Assembly: GCF_021018805.1 (NCBI RefSeq)
Contig: NC_086254.1
Span: 2,343,001-2,407,000, forward strand
DNA: 64,000 nucleotides
Source: Prinia subflava
Lineage: Eukaryota > Chordata > Aves > Passeriformes > Cisticolidae
Direction: 5' to 3'
Position numbers and translations under genes: made by a program. This document shows, piece by piece, positions 36,879-47,829 of this stretch. Position 1 is the first letter of the stretch. Each line of letters opens with the position of its first letter. Below the pieces are notes generated by a model. The model made no database searches, was not told the DNA's origin, and worked only from the letters and a program-made list of their open reading frames with translations.

Positions 36879-37540
36879 TGTCCTGGTTTAGGACAAAATT
36901 GGGAGGAAACCTCCAACTCTGGGGTCCCTCTGGGAAGCAAACCCAAATGACCTCTTTCCCAGTTGGTCCAAGAAAAAAACCTCCTTAGAGAAAAGTGGAA
37001 AAAACCTGTTTATTCCACAAGCAAAGTGCCCACAAGCACAAAAACAATGAACAGTATCAAACAATAAAACTTATTGTTCTGAAGAGAGATGGCAAAATTG
37101 AGAAAGTCCCTGCTGTGGGTTGCAGCTCAGCTCTCCCAGTCTCTCATCAGTCCCTCTGGCACTGGAAAATGCCGAGGTCCAGGTCCCAGTGGGCCGCAGG
37201 TGTGAGCTCCCAGTGCTCTTTTGGGTTTTCAGTCCAGAGCAGGTTTAAACAGTCCCAAGAAAAGGAAAAAAAAAAACCAGTCCAGAGAACTTCTCTGCCT
37301 CAGCTGGCCAAAACCCAACCAAAAGCAGAGGAGATCTCTGTCCCGCTGTCTGTCCGTGCTGCAGCCAACACAGTCCAGGAGCAGAATGTGGAGGAGTGAG
37401 TGCAGTTTCTGCAAACAAACTGCAAACGCTTCTTCTTTCCCCCCCTTCACTCTCAGAACCAGTCTGAAAGGTACAGAACACAATATCCAACACAGAACAG
37501 ACAGCTGGGGATACAAGCATCATAGAGTCACCCCAGGACA
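36879..37540 (-). mobile_element. ERVL-type solo LTR
   Basis: A 662-bp element with perfect 8-bp inverted termini, TGTCCTGG at 36879-36886 and CCAGGACA at 37533-37540. On minus it opens TGTCCTGGGGTGACTC and carries AATAAA (TTTATT at 37009-37014 on plus) about 130 bases before its 3' end, the layout of bird ERVL LTRs. The flanking 5-mers GTATG and GGGCT do not match, so no target duplication is left. The A-rich spot at 37258-37276 is internal. Open frames in it are artefacts. Confidence 0.9.
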
Positions 37541-38183
37541 GGGCTGTGCCAGGGGCTCCTGCTGAGCAGAGCTGCAAACCCTCCTGAACCACCCTGCCCC
37601 TCTCCCAACCAGCACTGCACATGTGCTTCCACCCCAAAATAAACAGCAGTGCAAGTGAGAGGCAGCCTCACACCTGAGCTTGTCCCTGTTTGCTCAGGGG
37701 CTGTGGCACAAGAGGCCCCTTTTCAAGTGAAGGCCACAGCATCTGAAACCAGAGCATGTTTCAGCTTTGTTCCTGTGCACTTTTGGCAGCTGAGATGGGC
37801 TGGAGGCTTCACAGATGTAACTACTTTCGCAGTTTTTCCTCCTAGAAGAATGCAGCCTTCCCAAATTGTCAGCACTTCAGCCAGCACAGCGCAGCAAATG
37901 CACCAACACAATTACAAAAGCAGAGGAGGGAAAGATTGCTCCTCCCAGCCCTCACCCAGAAAGGACGAGAAGTCAAATCCCAGCCCTGCTGAGCCCCACT
38001 CTGGGTGGCAAACTCTTGGTTTTCCAGATGTTGCACAGCCCAGGCTGCCAGATGTGCTGAAGTCCCAACCCCCCAGCCCTGCTTGCACAGGGTGGCTTGG
38101 CATGGAGCAGGGACCCAGCTGGGCTGCACCAGCCCTGCAGTGCAGGCAGCCCTGCAGGAGGGAAGGATTTCACCCCTCCCAAA
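37541..38183. other. Unique noncoding spacer
   Basis: No gene or repeat recognised; overlapping frames on both strands (37649-38245 plus, 37973-38356 minus) have no domain. Confidence 0.45.
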
Positions 38184-38360
38184 GAACGATAGAAGGGTTT
38201 GGGTTGGAAAGAAACTTTAAAGTTCATGCAGTCCACCCCCACTGAAATGAGCAGGGACTTAACTTGACCAAATGGTTGCTCAGAGCCCCATCCAGCCTGA
38301 CCTGGAATGTGTCCAGGAATGGGGAACCCAGCACCTCTCTGAGAAACCTGTTCCATAAAT
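38184..38360 (-). mobile_element. CR1 LINE, 3' fragment (GAGCAGGGAC subtype)
   Basis: The tail GGGTTTGGGTTGG is followed by TCATGCAGTCCACCCCC, GAGCAGGGACTT, CTCAGAGCCCCATCC and CAGGAATGGGG, matching the subtype seen at 24475. It is decayed and may extend with weaker similarity to about 38430. Confidence 0.8.
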
Positions 38361-38752
38361 AATAAGCAAACAAGTACTCACTGCTGCAGTAACCTCCTGC
38401 TCACTGAAAGCCATTCCCTTTCTCTTCTCTTACCAACATGGCAAACTCACAGCTTCTCATATCAGCCTTTCCCTCCATCCCTGCCTGCAGAGCCCAGACA
38501 AGCAACAAACAATTAGCTGCTCCTGCTTTGAAGCCTTTCCTTGATTTCTGTTCAGGGCCCCATCAGCTGAACACAGCAGGTTCCCATGGGGTGCCCCAGC
38601 TCCTCTCCAGCAGAAGAGCTCTGCAGGGTGCTTGAATGTGGCACCCACTCCCCTTAGGTGTCACCTGCAGGGTGAGCCTTGGCTCTGTAGCCACCAGACC
38701 CCTCCTGGGTAACCTGGACTCTCCTTGGACTCCTAAGAATTCCCAAAGCATC
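38361..38752. other. Unique spacer between two CR1 fragments
   Basis: Mostly unique sequence. The first 70 bases may be a diverged continuation of the CR1 on the left. Confidence 0.4.
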
Positions 38753-39282
38753 CTAGAATCATAGAGACATGGAATCCCAGAATGGGTTGGGTTGGAAGGG
38801 ACCTCATTGCTCATCCAGTGCCACCCCTGCCATGGCAGGGACACCTTCCACTGTCCCAGGCTGCTCCCAGCTCTGTCCAACCTGGCCTTGGGCACTGCCA
38901 GGGATCCAGGGGCAGCCACAGCTGCTCTGGGCACTCTGTGCCAGGGCCTGCCCACCCTCCCAATATCCCATCCAGCCCTGCCCTCTGGCAGTGGAAACCA
39001 TTCCCTGTGTCCTGTCCTTCCCTCCCTTGTCCCCAGTCCCTCTCCAGCTCTCCTGGATCCCCTTTAGGCACTGGGAGGGTTTCTGAGGTTTCCCCAGAGC
39101 CTTTTCTTCTCCAGCTTGGACACCCCCAGCTATCCCAGCCCATCTCCACAGCAGAGCTGTCCATCCCTCTGGTCATCTTCATGGCCTCCTCTGGACCCTC
39201 CTGGACAGGCCCATGTCCTTCCAGGGCTGGGCACTCCAAATCTGGCTGCACTGGGGCCCAGCTGGGGTCTCATGAGAACAGA
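38753..39282 (-). mobile_element. CR1 LINE, longest 3' fragment in the window
   Basis: From the tail (TAGAATCATAGAGACATGG, GGTTGGGTTGGAAGGGACC) this copy runs through the GGCACTGCCAGGGATCCAGG core and CCCTCTCCAGCTCTCCTGG. It continues into the region matching CATGGCCTCCTCTGGACC and GGGCTGGGCACTCCAAATC, further toward the CR1 5' side than the others. Minus orientation. The 177-codon plus frame is antisense to the element. Confidence 0.9.
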
Positions 39283-39737
39283 GTACAAATACTGTGCCAA
39301 GCAAGGATCTCATGAACCTTCTTACCCCCAGTGAGACTTCTGTCAGGGCTCCCAGGAAGATGTGCTTCCTTGGAGCAACTTCAAGGTTCCTAGTCCTTTT
39401 CCAGAGGTCTGGAGAAAAGCTGTTGTTGGGAAAGATGAAGCAGGAAAGCCTTATAAATATGACTGTTTGGCAAAAGATTTTGAGGCTATGAAACCTATAA
39501 GTGAAATAGAAATGAGAGCTCATTTTTGATGTGTAAGATGCCAAGCCAGTCAGTGACTGAACAACTGGAAAAACAGTGGTTGAGTGGGCTGAAGGGAAGA
39601 TCCCTGTGGATTGAACAATGTCCTTGGCAAACAGAAGGGATGCTTCTGCAAGCTGAAGAGTCCAAGGGTCAGGGAGACCCTGCCAGTGCGGCAGGGAAGA
39701 GAAAAATTATCTAGAAAGTAGCTTTTAGGGTTTAAAA
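39283..39737. other. Noncoding stretch, possible ERV internal remnant
   Basis: The sequence is unlike its CR1 neighbour and leads into an LTR-like block. It could be a stub of ERV internal DNA, but the translations contain many stops and no retroviral motif can be named. Confidence 0.25.
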
Positions 39738-40060
39738 TGTAACACAGTATGGTAATGTGGTAATTCTGATAGGCTGTATGTAGATTCTATAGGATTTGTG
39801 TCTTATACTGGTTGGATGTTGTAAATTAGCACATTCAGCACAGAAAAAGATAGAATGTATTGTAACCAGAACTTTGGTGTCTCTCAAGCATGCTTTCAGT
39901 TGTGATTGTCAACTTTAAGCTGGCTCTTCTCACCCACGACCCAAGACCCAAGATTGCTGTAATTTCATCTATACAATAAAACAGCAGCTTTATTAAGAGC
40001 AGCTTGGGAGTCCTGGATCTCTGGTCCAGGCTCTCACAAGCTGTGTCCTGGGCTGTCACA
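39738..40060 (+). mobile_element. Candidate ERV LTR
   Basis: An AT-rich block starts TGTAACACAG at 39738 and ends GGCTGTCACA at 40060, consistent with TG...CA termini (TGTAACA pairs with TGTCACA imperfectly). AATAAA at 39975-39980 with a following GCAGCTTTATT stretch fits an R/U5 boundary. The real end could instead be near 40038 (CTCTCACA). No target duplication is evident, and the family is not identified. Confidence 0.45.
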
Positions 40061-40282
40061 GCACAGCAGCATCTGAGCCCTGCACTGCTCACTCAGGCCT
40101 GAGTGAGCTTTCCCCCTGCCATTATTTTGACAAACAGACCCAATCTGGGTGACTCTGCTGCTGATGTTGGTGTTTTGCATAAAATGTCTTGCTCTAAATT
40201 ACTTTAATGACAGTTCACACGGATTAATGGCAGGTGGAGAAAGGCAGACTGTCAGTGCCTGTATCTGTGCTGCTGCAGAGCA

Positions 40283-40372
40283 AGGGCAGGCCCTGGGCAG
40301 GCTGGATGGGCTTGGAGCAACCTGGCCTTGTGGAATGGGGATTGGAATAAGATGAGCCTTGAGGGCCCTTCC
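40283..40372 (+). mobile_element. CR1 LINE 3' fragment, left half of split copy
   Basis: GGCAGGCTGGATGGGCTTGG, then GAGCAACCTGG and GATGAGCCTTGAGGGCCCTTCC, match the CR1 3' region up to the CCTTCC just before the tail. Here the CR1 stops abruptly, and it resumes at 41073. The break is the insertion point of the LTR between the two halves. Confidence 0.8.
40367..40372. repeat. Target-site duplication CCTTCC, left copy
   Basis: CCTTCC here is repeated exactly at 41073-41078. In an uninterrupted CR1 this hexamer occurs once, between GGGCC and AACCCAAACC. Six-base duplications are typical of ERVK/beta- and alpha-like retroviral integration. Confidence 0.85.
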
Positions 40373-41072
40373 TGTTGGAGTCCAGGACATCCCTCTGGCC
40401 GCCCTGGAGGGTTTGGAGACCAGACAGGGGGTCTGGGATCTGTACCAGGGGCTCAGCCAGCCTCACACAGAGCCCAGGATGACACTGCCTCTGATCCCTG
40501 GCCATGGCAGTGAATGCCCACAGTGTATGAAGAATCACAAGCTGAGAGAATTCAAAATAAGTAGTAGCTAGTTTATCATAGAATGTAAATGTAGAATCTA
40601 GGATTTTTAGTATATGGGTTTGAAGAGGCAAGATGGAGGAATTGGGAAGTGGCCCTGTCCTCCTTGTTCTTGTCCTCGTCCCCCATTTTCTGCTGAGTTG
40701 GATCTCAAGGATTGGTTTAGAGTAGAAATGACATGTTAACATAGGTAGTAAGTGTTGGTAAGATTTTGTAAATAAAAAGGATGTTGTGGACAGTGGACGG
40801 ACCAGGGAAATGGTACAAAGGGTCCGGGACCCTCTGACCCGCCCTGTCCTGCCGCGTGTCCTGCTCTGCTGGGGTCGCCCTGCAGAGCTGAGAAAGAACT
40901 GAGAGATAATGAAAGAATAAATAACCTTGGAGGCACAGACTGGCACACTCAGTTTGCCTGCTCTGGCTCTGGCTCTGGCTCTGGATCTTTTGGGCAAGAA
41001 AAGCTCAAAAACCCTACACACTTCAGGGAACAGCAACGCTGAGGAGAATCTCAGGGAACAGCAACCCTGAGA
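40373..41072 (+). mobile_element. Solo ERV LTR inserted in a CR1 (ERVK-like)
   Basis: An element of exactly 700 bp lies between two CCTTCC copies. It starts TGTTGGAGTCC. A TATA-like AATAAAAAGG lies at 40771 and AATAAA at 40916-40921. A GGCTCT microsatellite follows near 40963-40985. The 3' end reads AACCCTGAGA, so the final dinucleotide is GA, not CA. Near the 3' end a 20-base block at 41023 recurs at 41051 with one mismatch, a 28-bp tandem duplication. No internal genes remain. The antisense 296-codon frame is an artefact. Confidence 0.85.
40963..40985. repeat. GGCTCT hexamer microsatellite in LTR
   Basis: About four CTCTGG units lie in the U5 part of the LTR, downstream of its AATAAA. Such runs vary between copies of the same LTR. 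Confidence 0.8.
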
Positions 41073-41110
41073 CCTTCCAATCCAAACCATCCTGGGATTC
41101 TGTAACTCTT
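41073..41110 (+). mobile_element. CR1 LINE tail, right half of split copy
   Basis: CCTTCCAATCCAAACCATCC followed by TGGGATTCTGTAA is the CR1 terminal segment that should follow directly on 40372. Joining the two halves at the hexamer restores a normal CR1 3' end, which shows that the LTR came second. Confidence 0.85.
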
Positions 41111-43750
41111 CCACTTCAGCTCTACCACTGATGCCTCACGAGTGATACCTCAGGGAGAGGAATGGGTTTGCGAAGTGATTTTGAGACTAAAATTATTTTT
41201 TTAAGTGATACAGATCTTTGGGAATTAGAATCACATTGAACATAATATACATTTAGGTCCTTGTAAGTCATAAGTCATATTCCGATAACATTTGAGGCTG
41301 ATTCTGATACTCTTTTTGGGTTGGAGTGGGTCCACAGTGGAGACACCACAGTGTCTAGAAATCCTTCTGAGGAACAAGGGGAAACAAAGCCTTTGGTCCC
41401 TAACCTGGAAACTTCTCCTGAAAGATTTTTAGGGAGTCCAAGGATCTCTTAAGCTGTGTGTGGGACTTTGTGAAGGTTCTATTTTAGTGTGGGCTGCATG
41501 GACAGGCACAGAGAATTTTGCCTTTGCCTTCAACCCTGCGTGTGCTCTCTGGCCTGAGCCTGCACTCAGTGCCCACCCACAGGTCCAGTGCCTCTCCCTG
41601 TTTTAATGGGATTTCACTGGTCTCAGGAGTCTTGAAGGGTGAGGGCACCAGTTGTACAAGGAACCTCTCCCTTTGGTCCAGGAATGTGCTAAAATTCCCT
41701 CTGAAATGACACTGCCATTCATTAGGAGAGTGAGAGGCTTGAACATGGCCTTAAGTGTTGGCTTTGGAGATATTTCAGCAGCTGATCATTACTTCTACAT
41801 GTAAAAGGCAGTAAAAAGGAAAAATTAAGACAAGAGTGATGATCTCACTTGCTTTTATGAAGACAGCCATTAATTCTGGCATGATGTGGGTTGATAAAGC
41901 CTGCTCTCACATGAGCACTGCTATTGTGTGAAGCAGTCCCAGGGAACTGCTGGTCTGGCTCCAGCCTGGAAATGCAGGATGCAGGGAAAGATCAGAGCTG
42001 CTCAGCTCTCTGTAGGATGAGTGAGAACCAGACTCCTCTGATGGGGTCTGCACTCTGAAGAGAGGAAGGGAGAAAAGCTTGGAGAGATAAAGTGAGGGGT
42101 TTGATTTATCTTACAGCAGGAAGGAGGAGGTCTGAGGGTTATGGAAGATGTTTGGGGGAAGCCTGAATCCAGTCCTCTTTCCCCACAAAGTGGCAGAAAG
42201 CTCCTTTGAAGGCCTGAGTTAATTCAGCTTTCTTTCTAACTCACCATGAGGTCATAGGCTGGTTCCTTAAACCTCAGTGTCCCATTACAAACCAGAGATA
42301 AGAATCCTGCCCTAACTCAGCATTAGTCCTTGCTAGATTTCAAAGCACTTTTTTTTTGTTTTCTCTCTAAAATTAGCAGCACCCCTCCCTCCCCTCCCCA
42401 TGATACCATTGCAGCAGAAACAGAGTGTAGACAGCAAAATACAAGAAACAACACCAGCTACGAGAGCAGCTCATTTTCTGCACCACTACACCCTGGTTTT
42501 GGCACCAGAAACAATACTCTCCTGGAATTTCCAGGTGTTAAGAGGCTGAGCAAACATTGGTTTCCTCTGGCCTGCCTGGGTGGGAATGCCCTTGTCCGTG
42601 AGCAGATGGGCTCAGGGCTGCAGTGCCCTGCAGCTCCTGCTCCCTGCCCACCCTGCTGAATTAGGTGTAGAAACAGTTGCATGATGTCTCCATGCCTTCC
42701 CAGTGCCAGAGGAAAACCAGGATGTTTTATTAAGCATATTACAGCCCTGTCTTGTTGGGATATTTCCTGGCAGTTAACATCTTGCTGGATCAAATACCTT
42801 CGGCTTTGCCTGGGGCCCTCAGATCATCCAGGCATTTAACTGCCAGGAAAAATACCCTCTCTCTTGGCAACTACAATTTAATTAGTGCTGCTTTTCTAAG
42901 GCAGGGAATCAGGAGACTGACATCTGAAGAAACACCTTCTGCCCCTGCAAAATCATCCCAAAGAGCTTCACAAAGCACTGAAGGATGTTAACAGCAGCAC
43001 GATGCCCAGGTAAGCCAGGCCAGCAAGGGCCAGGTACTGCTCTCACTCACTCAGCAGGAGTTGATGGGATTCCTGAGGAGTAGGATTGTCCAAAAATTTA
43101 TGTTTTGCATTCTAAAATGTACCTTTGGTGCACTATTCTCCTGCCAGATCGGTTTTGCTGCATTAGCCTTGTACTGACTATGGACTCACAAGGAGCACAA
43201 GAGACTTTTTTGATGGTGGCTGAGCCTAAAGGACCCAAATTTCCATGTCTGTGCCCTCGGGGCCCTGTCCCTGATGATGGGAATGTCCCTGAGCACTCAG
43301 GAGGGTTCAGCAGTGTCTGTGGTTAAACTGCACTGCCCAGGGTGCTCTCACTGCCTTGGCACACCTAGAGCTGTCAGGGACAGAGCTTCTTCCCACCAGG
43401 AATGCTGCATCCACCACCCCATTTATTTCACAGGCTGCAGACACACACTTTGACCTTACACATCAGCTTTTGTGCCCTGAAATGGCCCAGGACACATTTA
43501 ATGTGTTAATCTTGTTGCAGTACACCTTCCTCCAGCCATGAGCAGTGGTACCCTACAGTAATGTCATGGAAACATTGATTTTCCCTTTACATCCCTCGGG
43601 TCAAGTCCTGCTCACATTGTTTCACCCAAAAGATATGTGAGGCAAGGAAAGGCCAAACATCTTTTAACACAATCACCACAAAACCCCGCCTTCTGCTGCT
43701 CCACCAAAACCTCCTGGCATTTGTGGCAACAAAGAAAGAAGAATAGGTTT
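41111..43750. other. Unique noncoding stretch
   Basis: About 2.6 kb without a recognised repeat or gene. AT-rich around 41180-41320. Open frames are short. Confidence 0.5.
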
Positions 43751-43984
43751 GATTTAGATATTGGGAGGGAATTGTTCCCTGGGAGGGTGGGCAGGCCCTG
43801 GCACAGGGTGCCCAGAGCAGCTGTGGCTGTCCCTGGATCCCTGGCAGTGCCCAAGGCCAGGCTGGACAGGGCTTGGAGCAGCCTGGGACAGTGTCCCTGC
43901 CATGGCAGGGGTGGGATGGGATGATCTTTACGGATCATCAATCCAATAAAGATCTTTAACCCAAACCATTCTGGGATTCTGTAA
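43751..43984 (+). mobile_element. CR1 LINE, 3' fragment with internal duplication
   Basis: GATTTAGATATTGGGAGGGA, GGCCCTGGCACAGGGTGCCC, GGCAGTGCCCAAGGCCAGGC, GAGCAGCCTGGGACAG and the tail CCCAAACCATTCTGGGATTC are in sense order. Between GATGATCTTTA and the tail it has about 30 extra bases in which GATCTTTA recurs and GATGATC is followed by its inverse GATCATC, a local rearrangement inside the copy. Confidence 0.9.
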
Positions 43985-46354
43985 AATACAATTCTCCAGG
44001 GTGCTTTTTCTGGGGTTAGAATTGATATTCCTATTGGAGAAAAAGGCAGCCAAAGATTGCTGAGAGTAAAACTCTTATTAAAATGGAGTTTAGAGAATGG
44101 GGCTGCAGCTTTACTTGCCCAGGCATGGAGAAGGTCACTGTATGAAAACTCCAAGCCCTGCTCTGCCATGCAGCAAACTCCAGCTTCCCTCAGCAGCTCT
44201 CCCACACCTGGTGCATGCAGACAGAGGAGACCATGCAGCCTCCCAGCACACAGAGCAGGAATTACAGAATGCATGGGACTGAGGAGTGTCATTTAATAGA
44301 GCTGAGCCAATCTGTTCATTGTTTAATGATTTCATTGATAACCACAGCACAAAGCTGATAAATGCACAGCCCTGGCCTATAAACCACCTTGTGCTCTACT
44401 TACTGAGTGCAGTGACACAACATATTGAACTGAATATATTGGAATGTAAACAGGGCATACTTTAGCATACAGGTGATCATTGCATTTAGAACCTTCTGCT
44501 GTCATAGGTGTCTTAGATTGATCTAGCAGAGGCAAAGCAGGGTGTAAACACTTGGTGGTGTGAGTAGCTGCTCCTCCTCTGCACATGAGTCCCTTCACCC
44601 TGGCAGAGAGGAAGGAGCACAGCAGCTGCCTCATGCCTCTCCATCATCCTATCTGCCTTTCCTCAGAGCTCTAACCCAGACCCAGCCACTGCTGCTCCTA
44701 AACCTCCCCAGGGCCATACTCAGTCTTGTCACTCACCCCAGGGCTGTCCCATCACAGCCAACTCAGCAGGCTGAGCTGCACATGCTGTCAAACCAGCAGG
44801 GACAAGGTGGGAACCATAAAACTGTCCTGGCAGCAAACATGCTTTGTATTCATTTAGAAAACGTGGTGGAGGGTGATTTGTTCCTATTTGCCTCTGTCCT
44901 TTGAGAACCCTCTGCTTCTGTTTCCCTCCGTGCTGGTTTTGGTGGCCCAGTGCTGACAGTGCCACCTCTGTCAGTGCCCAGGGTTGAGGACACGGCAGGG
45001 CCTGTCTGTCCTGAGGCACCTCACTGAACCATCCCCAGTGAAATACTCTGCTCTGCTAGCACCAGGCAGCCACCCCAGTTCATCACTCCTCTCTCTATCC
45101 CCGTGCCAGTGACTCTTACTTTTCTACTGCCTGAGCAAACAGCCAGCTTTTATTTTTGGAACAGCCCCATGGGGCTGCAGGGCTGGACCTCACCCAGTGG
45201 AGCAGAGAGGGCTGGAGGCAGCGAGAGCCCACACAAGCCTGGGGTAATGCAAATAGCAGTGCAACTGCTGCAGCTCCCTCCTACCCAGCCTGGCCTTCCT
45301 AGGAGGTGTTAGGACACGAGGGAATTTAAAGGCTTGTAGAACATCCTGTTGCTAAACAGGTGATGCTGCACCAGGAAATATTTTGGGAGCATGGATGTTG
45401 CTCACAGCTGTGTTCAGAAGAGGGTTATTCTGCTCTGCTTATACCTTTAATGTCTCTTGCAATCCGAGTTGATGCTGTACTGATGCAGATGCTGACAATG
45501 TCTCTTCCCTCCTCCTTCCCCACCCCTGATCCTCTCCCTGCTCTCAGCCCCACTGCTGAATAAAATGCAAGACCAAGGTTCTCCTCCTGCAGAAATTGGT
45601 AGGGAAATGTGTTTGTTAGGCAGCACTGAGACTGTGAGACACCCAGAGTACGGGCACAATTTGAATGGCAATACGTTTTGACAAGATGCTATTATGTATT
45701 TATTTGCACATGGTATAGTAAAGATGACAATCAACAGATTGTGTCAGAAGTGGGGAGGTTCAGAAAGGATTTCAATTTAGCAGAAGAGCCAGTGCCTTGT
45801 TAACTTCTGACATCTGAAAACAGCTCCCAGATGCTCACAGGTACCTTGGCTAGCCTGACACACCACCCTCATTTATCTCCTCCTAGTACAGTGGCCAGGA
45901 GGACTCACTGACTGCCTAATGCTTCAGAGGAGAGAGCAAAAGGTTCACAGAGTCAAAGTTACCCTCTTTCAGTTCCCTCTGCTTCTCCCTGCCTTGAGAG
46001 GTCCAGGTCTCCAAAGCAGAGGTGACCCTGTGACAATGCCATGGCTGGAGGAACCTGCACATCCTGCAAGCAAATAGTCCCACCAGAATTTCAGGGTTGC
46101 CTGGAAAGCCCTTTTGAGTTTGTGTCAATAGCTGAGAGTGACTTCTAGTTACAACCATGAGTTCCTGTTAGCCTGAGATGACAGTGCCTGTGGCACCTTT
46201 GTGGCCATTTTCACCAGAAGTTCTCTGGCAAACACTCCCTTAGAGATGAAGGCTGCTGCCATCTCACGGGGTGCTGATGGCTCACCACAGGTGTGATCCA
46301 CCTGCCTGGGGATGTTCTTACCCCCCTGGCACACAGATGGGCACGGCTGTCTGT
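43985..46354. other. Unique noncoding stretch
   Basis: About 2.4 kb with no recognised gene or repeat. AT-rich 44280-44480 could be conserved noncoding sequence (weak inference). The last bases, GCTGC at 46355-46359, are the left target duplication of the next LTR. Confidence 0.5.
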
Positions 46355-46359
46355 GCTGC

Positions 46360-47087
46360 TGTCTTGGGTTGTGTAACAAAAGGAAAAAAAAAATTTCTAT
46401 TTCATCTGTAAAAGCAATTGGGAGATGGTTTCTTTTTCCTTTATCGCTTGTAACTCCAGGGGGAGGAGGGCGGATGCCTTCTGATAACAGCCCAGCTGTT
46501 AAACCAGGTGGGGCAGTGTTTGTGATCTCTGTCACCACTGCCCACCCTCGGGGATATCTTCTGTTCATGGGCCATCGAGGCTCACCAGTGACTGACACAT
46601 TCCATCATCCATTGGGAGATGCTGCACCCAGTGGGGAGGAGCCAACCATTCCCTACCAGATAAAAATGGGGACACAGGGACCCCAGACATTCCTCTTTTC
46701 CACTGGATTCCCAGAGGAAGGCTGGACTCATCTCATCACCACTGAACCTGTCTGCAGGATCATCTCTGCTCCAACAGAACCACATCTGTCACTCCAGGAG
46801 GATTTATTTGGACTGTTCCCAACACCCTGAACAGGGTGTCAGGTCGTATCTCTGACTCTGTCAGAGTTTTCTGGGACTTTTGTTTGCTTGCTTGCTTGTT
46901 TTTTTGTACTACAACATTTTATTTTTAATATTCCTAGTAAAGAACTGTTGTTCCTATTCCCATATTTTTGCCTGAAAGCTCCTAATTGCAAAATTGTAAT
47001 AATTTGGAGGGCAGGGGGTTTACATTCTCCATTCCAAGGGAAACTCCAGTTTTCCCTGACAGATCCCTGTCTTTCCAAACCAAGACA
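46360..47087 (+). mobile_element. Solo ERV LTR, family A, copy 2 (ERVL-like)
   Basis: A 728-bp element with perfect 8-bp inverted termini, TGTCTTGG at 46360-46367 and CCAAGACA at 47080-47087. It is flanked by a perfect 5-bp target duplication GCTGC (46355-46359 and 47088-47092). It is the plus-strand sister of 12132-12886, with shared blocks over the whole length. GATAAAAATGG near 46659 is TATA-like, and AGTAAAGAACTG near 46937 stands where a variant poly(A) signal would be. No internal retroviral DNA is present. Confidence 0.92.
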
Positions 47088-47092
47088 GCTGC

Positions 47093-47829
47093 TGACAGCA
47101 GTGTCTGGAGAGCAGCTCACCATGAGGGGTTTGTGGGCCAGCACCCAGGAGTTAAAGCCTCGTGTGACCGTGTGCCACTACTCACGCTGTGCTTTCCACT
47201 GGGGAAACTGAGGCACTGAGTCTGGGGTTGTTCTTTAAATTATGCAGAGATGAGCTTTTGGTCTTTAGCCACACCCAAAGTCGAAGAGATGGGAATTCCT
47301 GTTACCCTCTGCACTGATCTGGCAGTGATGGCCCCCTGGCCAGCCCAGCCTCCCTGCACACACTCCCATGGCTGCAACAGCTCCTGGGCAAAGCTGCCTG
47401 CCAGACACAGAGTCTCCATGATTTCCCAGACTCTGGGCTTGCCTTGCATGGCTGTGAAATCCCCACTATTCCCATGGTGTTCCAGGGAGGTGAAGGCAGC
47501 CTCTGATCCTCAGTCAGGCTCAGTGTCTGTATCTGAGAACAGGCTCAGTTCCTGCACCTTAAAGGAGAGAACACAACACACTGGCCTACAGAACATTTCA
47601 TTTCTCATCCTCCTAATGAATAAATGCTAATTAGAAATTTCTAATTTCCACTGTTTATATGAAGCACTTTTGCTTTATTTCCTTTTGACTCTGTTTCCAG
47701 AACCCGCAGGAGTTCACGTAGCCCCTGGTGCCTCTGTGCAACAGGAAATACAATCAAATAAGGAAATTTGTGTGAACCTTGGGTTTGCAGGAGGAAGATG
47801 TGCTCCTGTGTGTGAGTTGGCAATGAATA
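47093..47829. other. Unique noncoding stretch
   Basis: No gene or element recognised. Confidence 0.45.

Noticed and set aside
40224..41114. 296-codon open frame on minus
   Set aside because: It runs antisense through a CR1 fragment and the whole nested LTR, including their junctions, so it cannot be an old gene.
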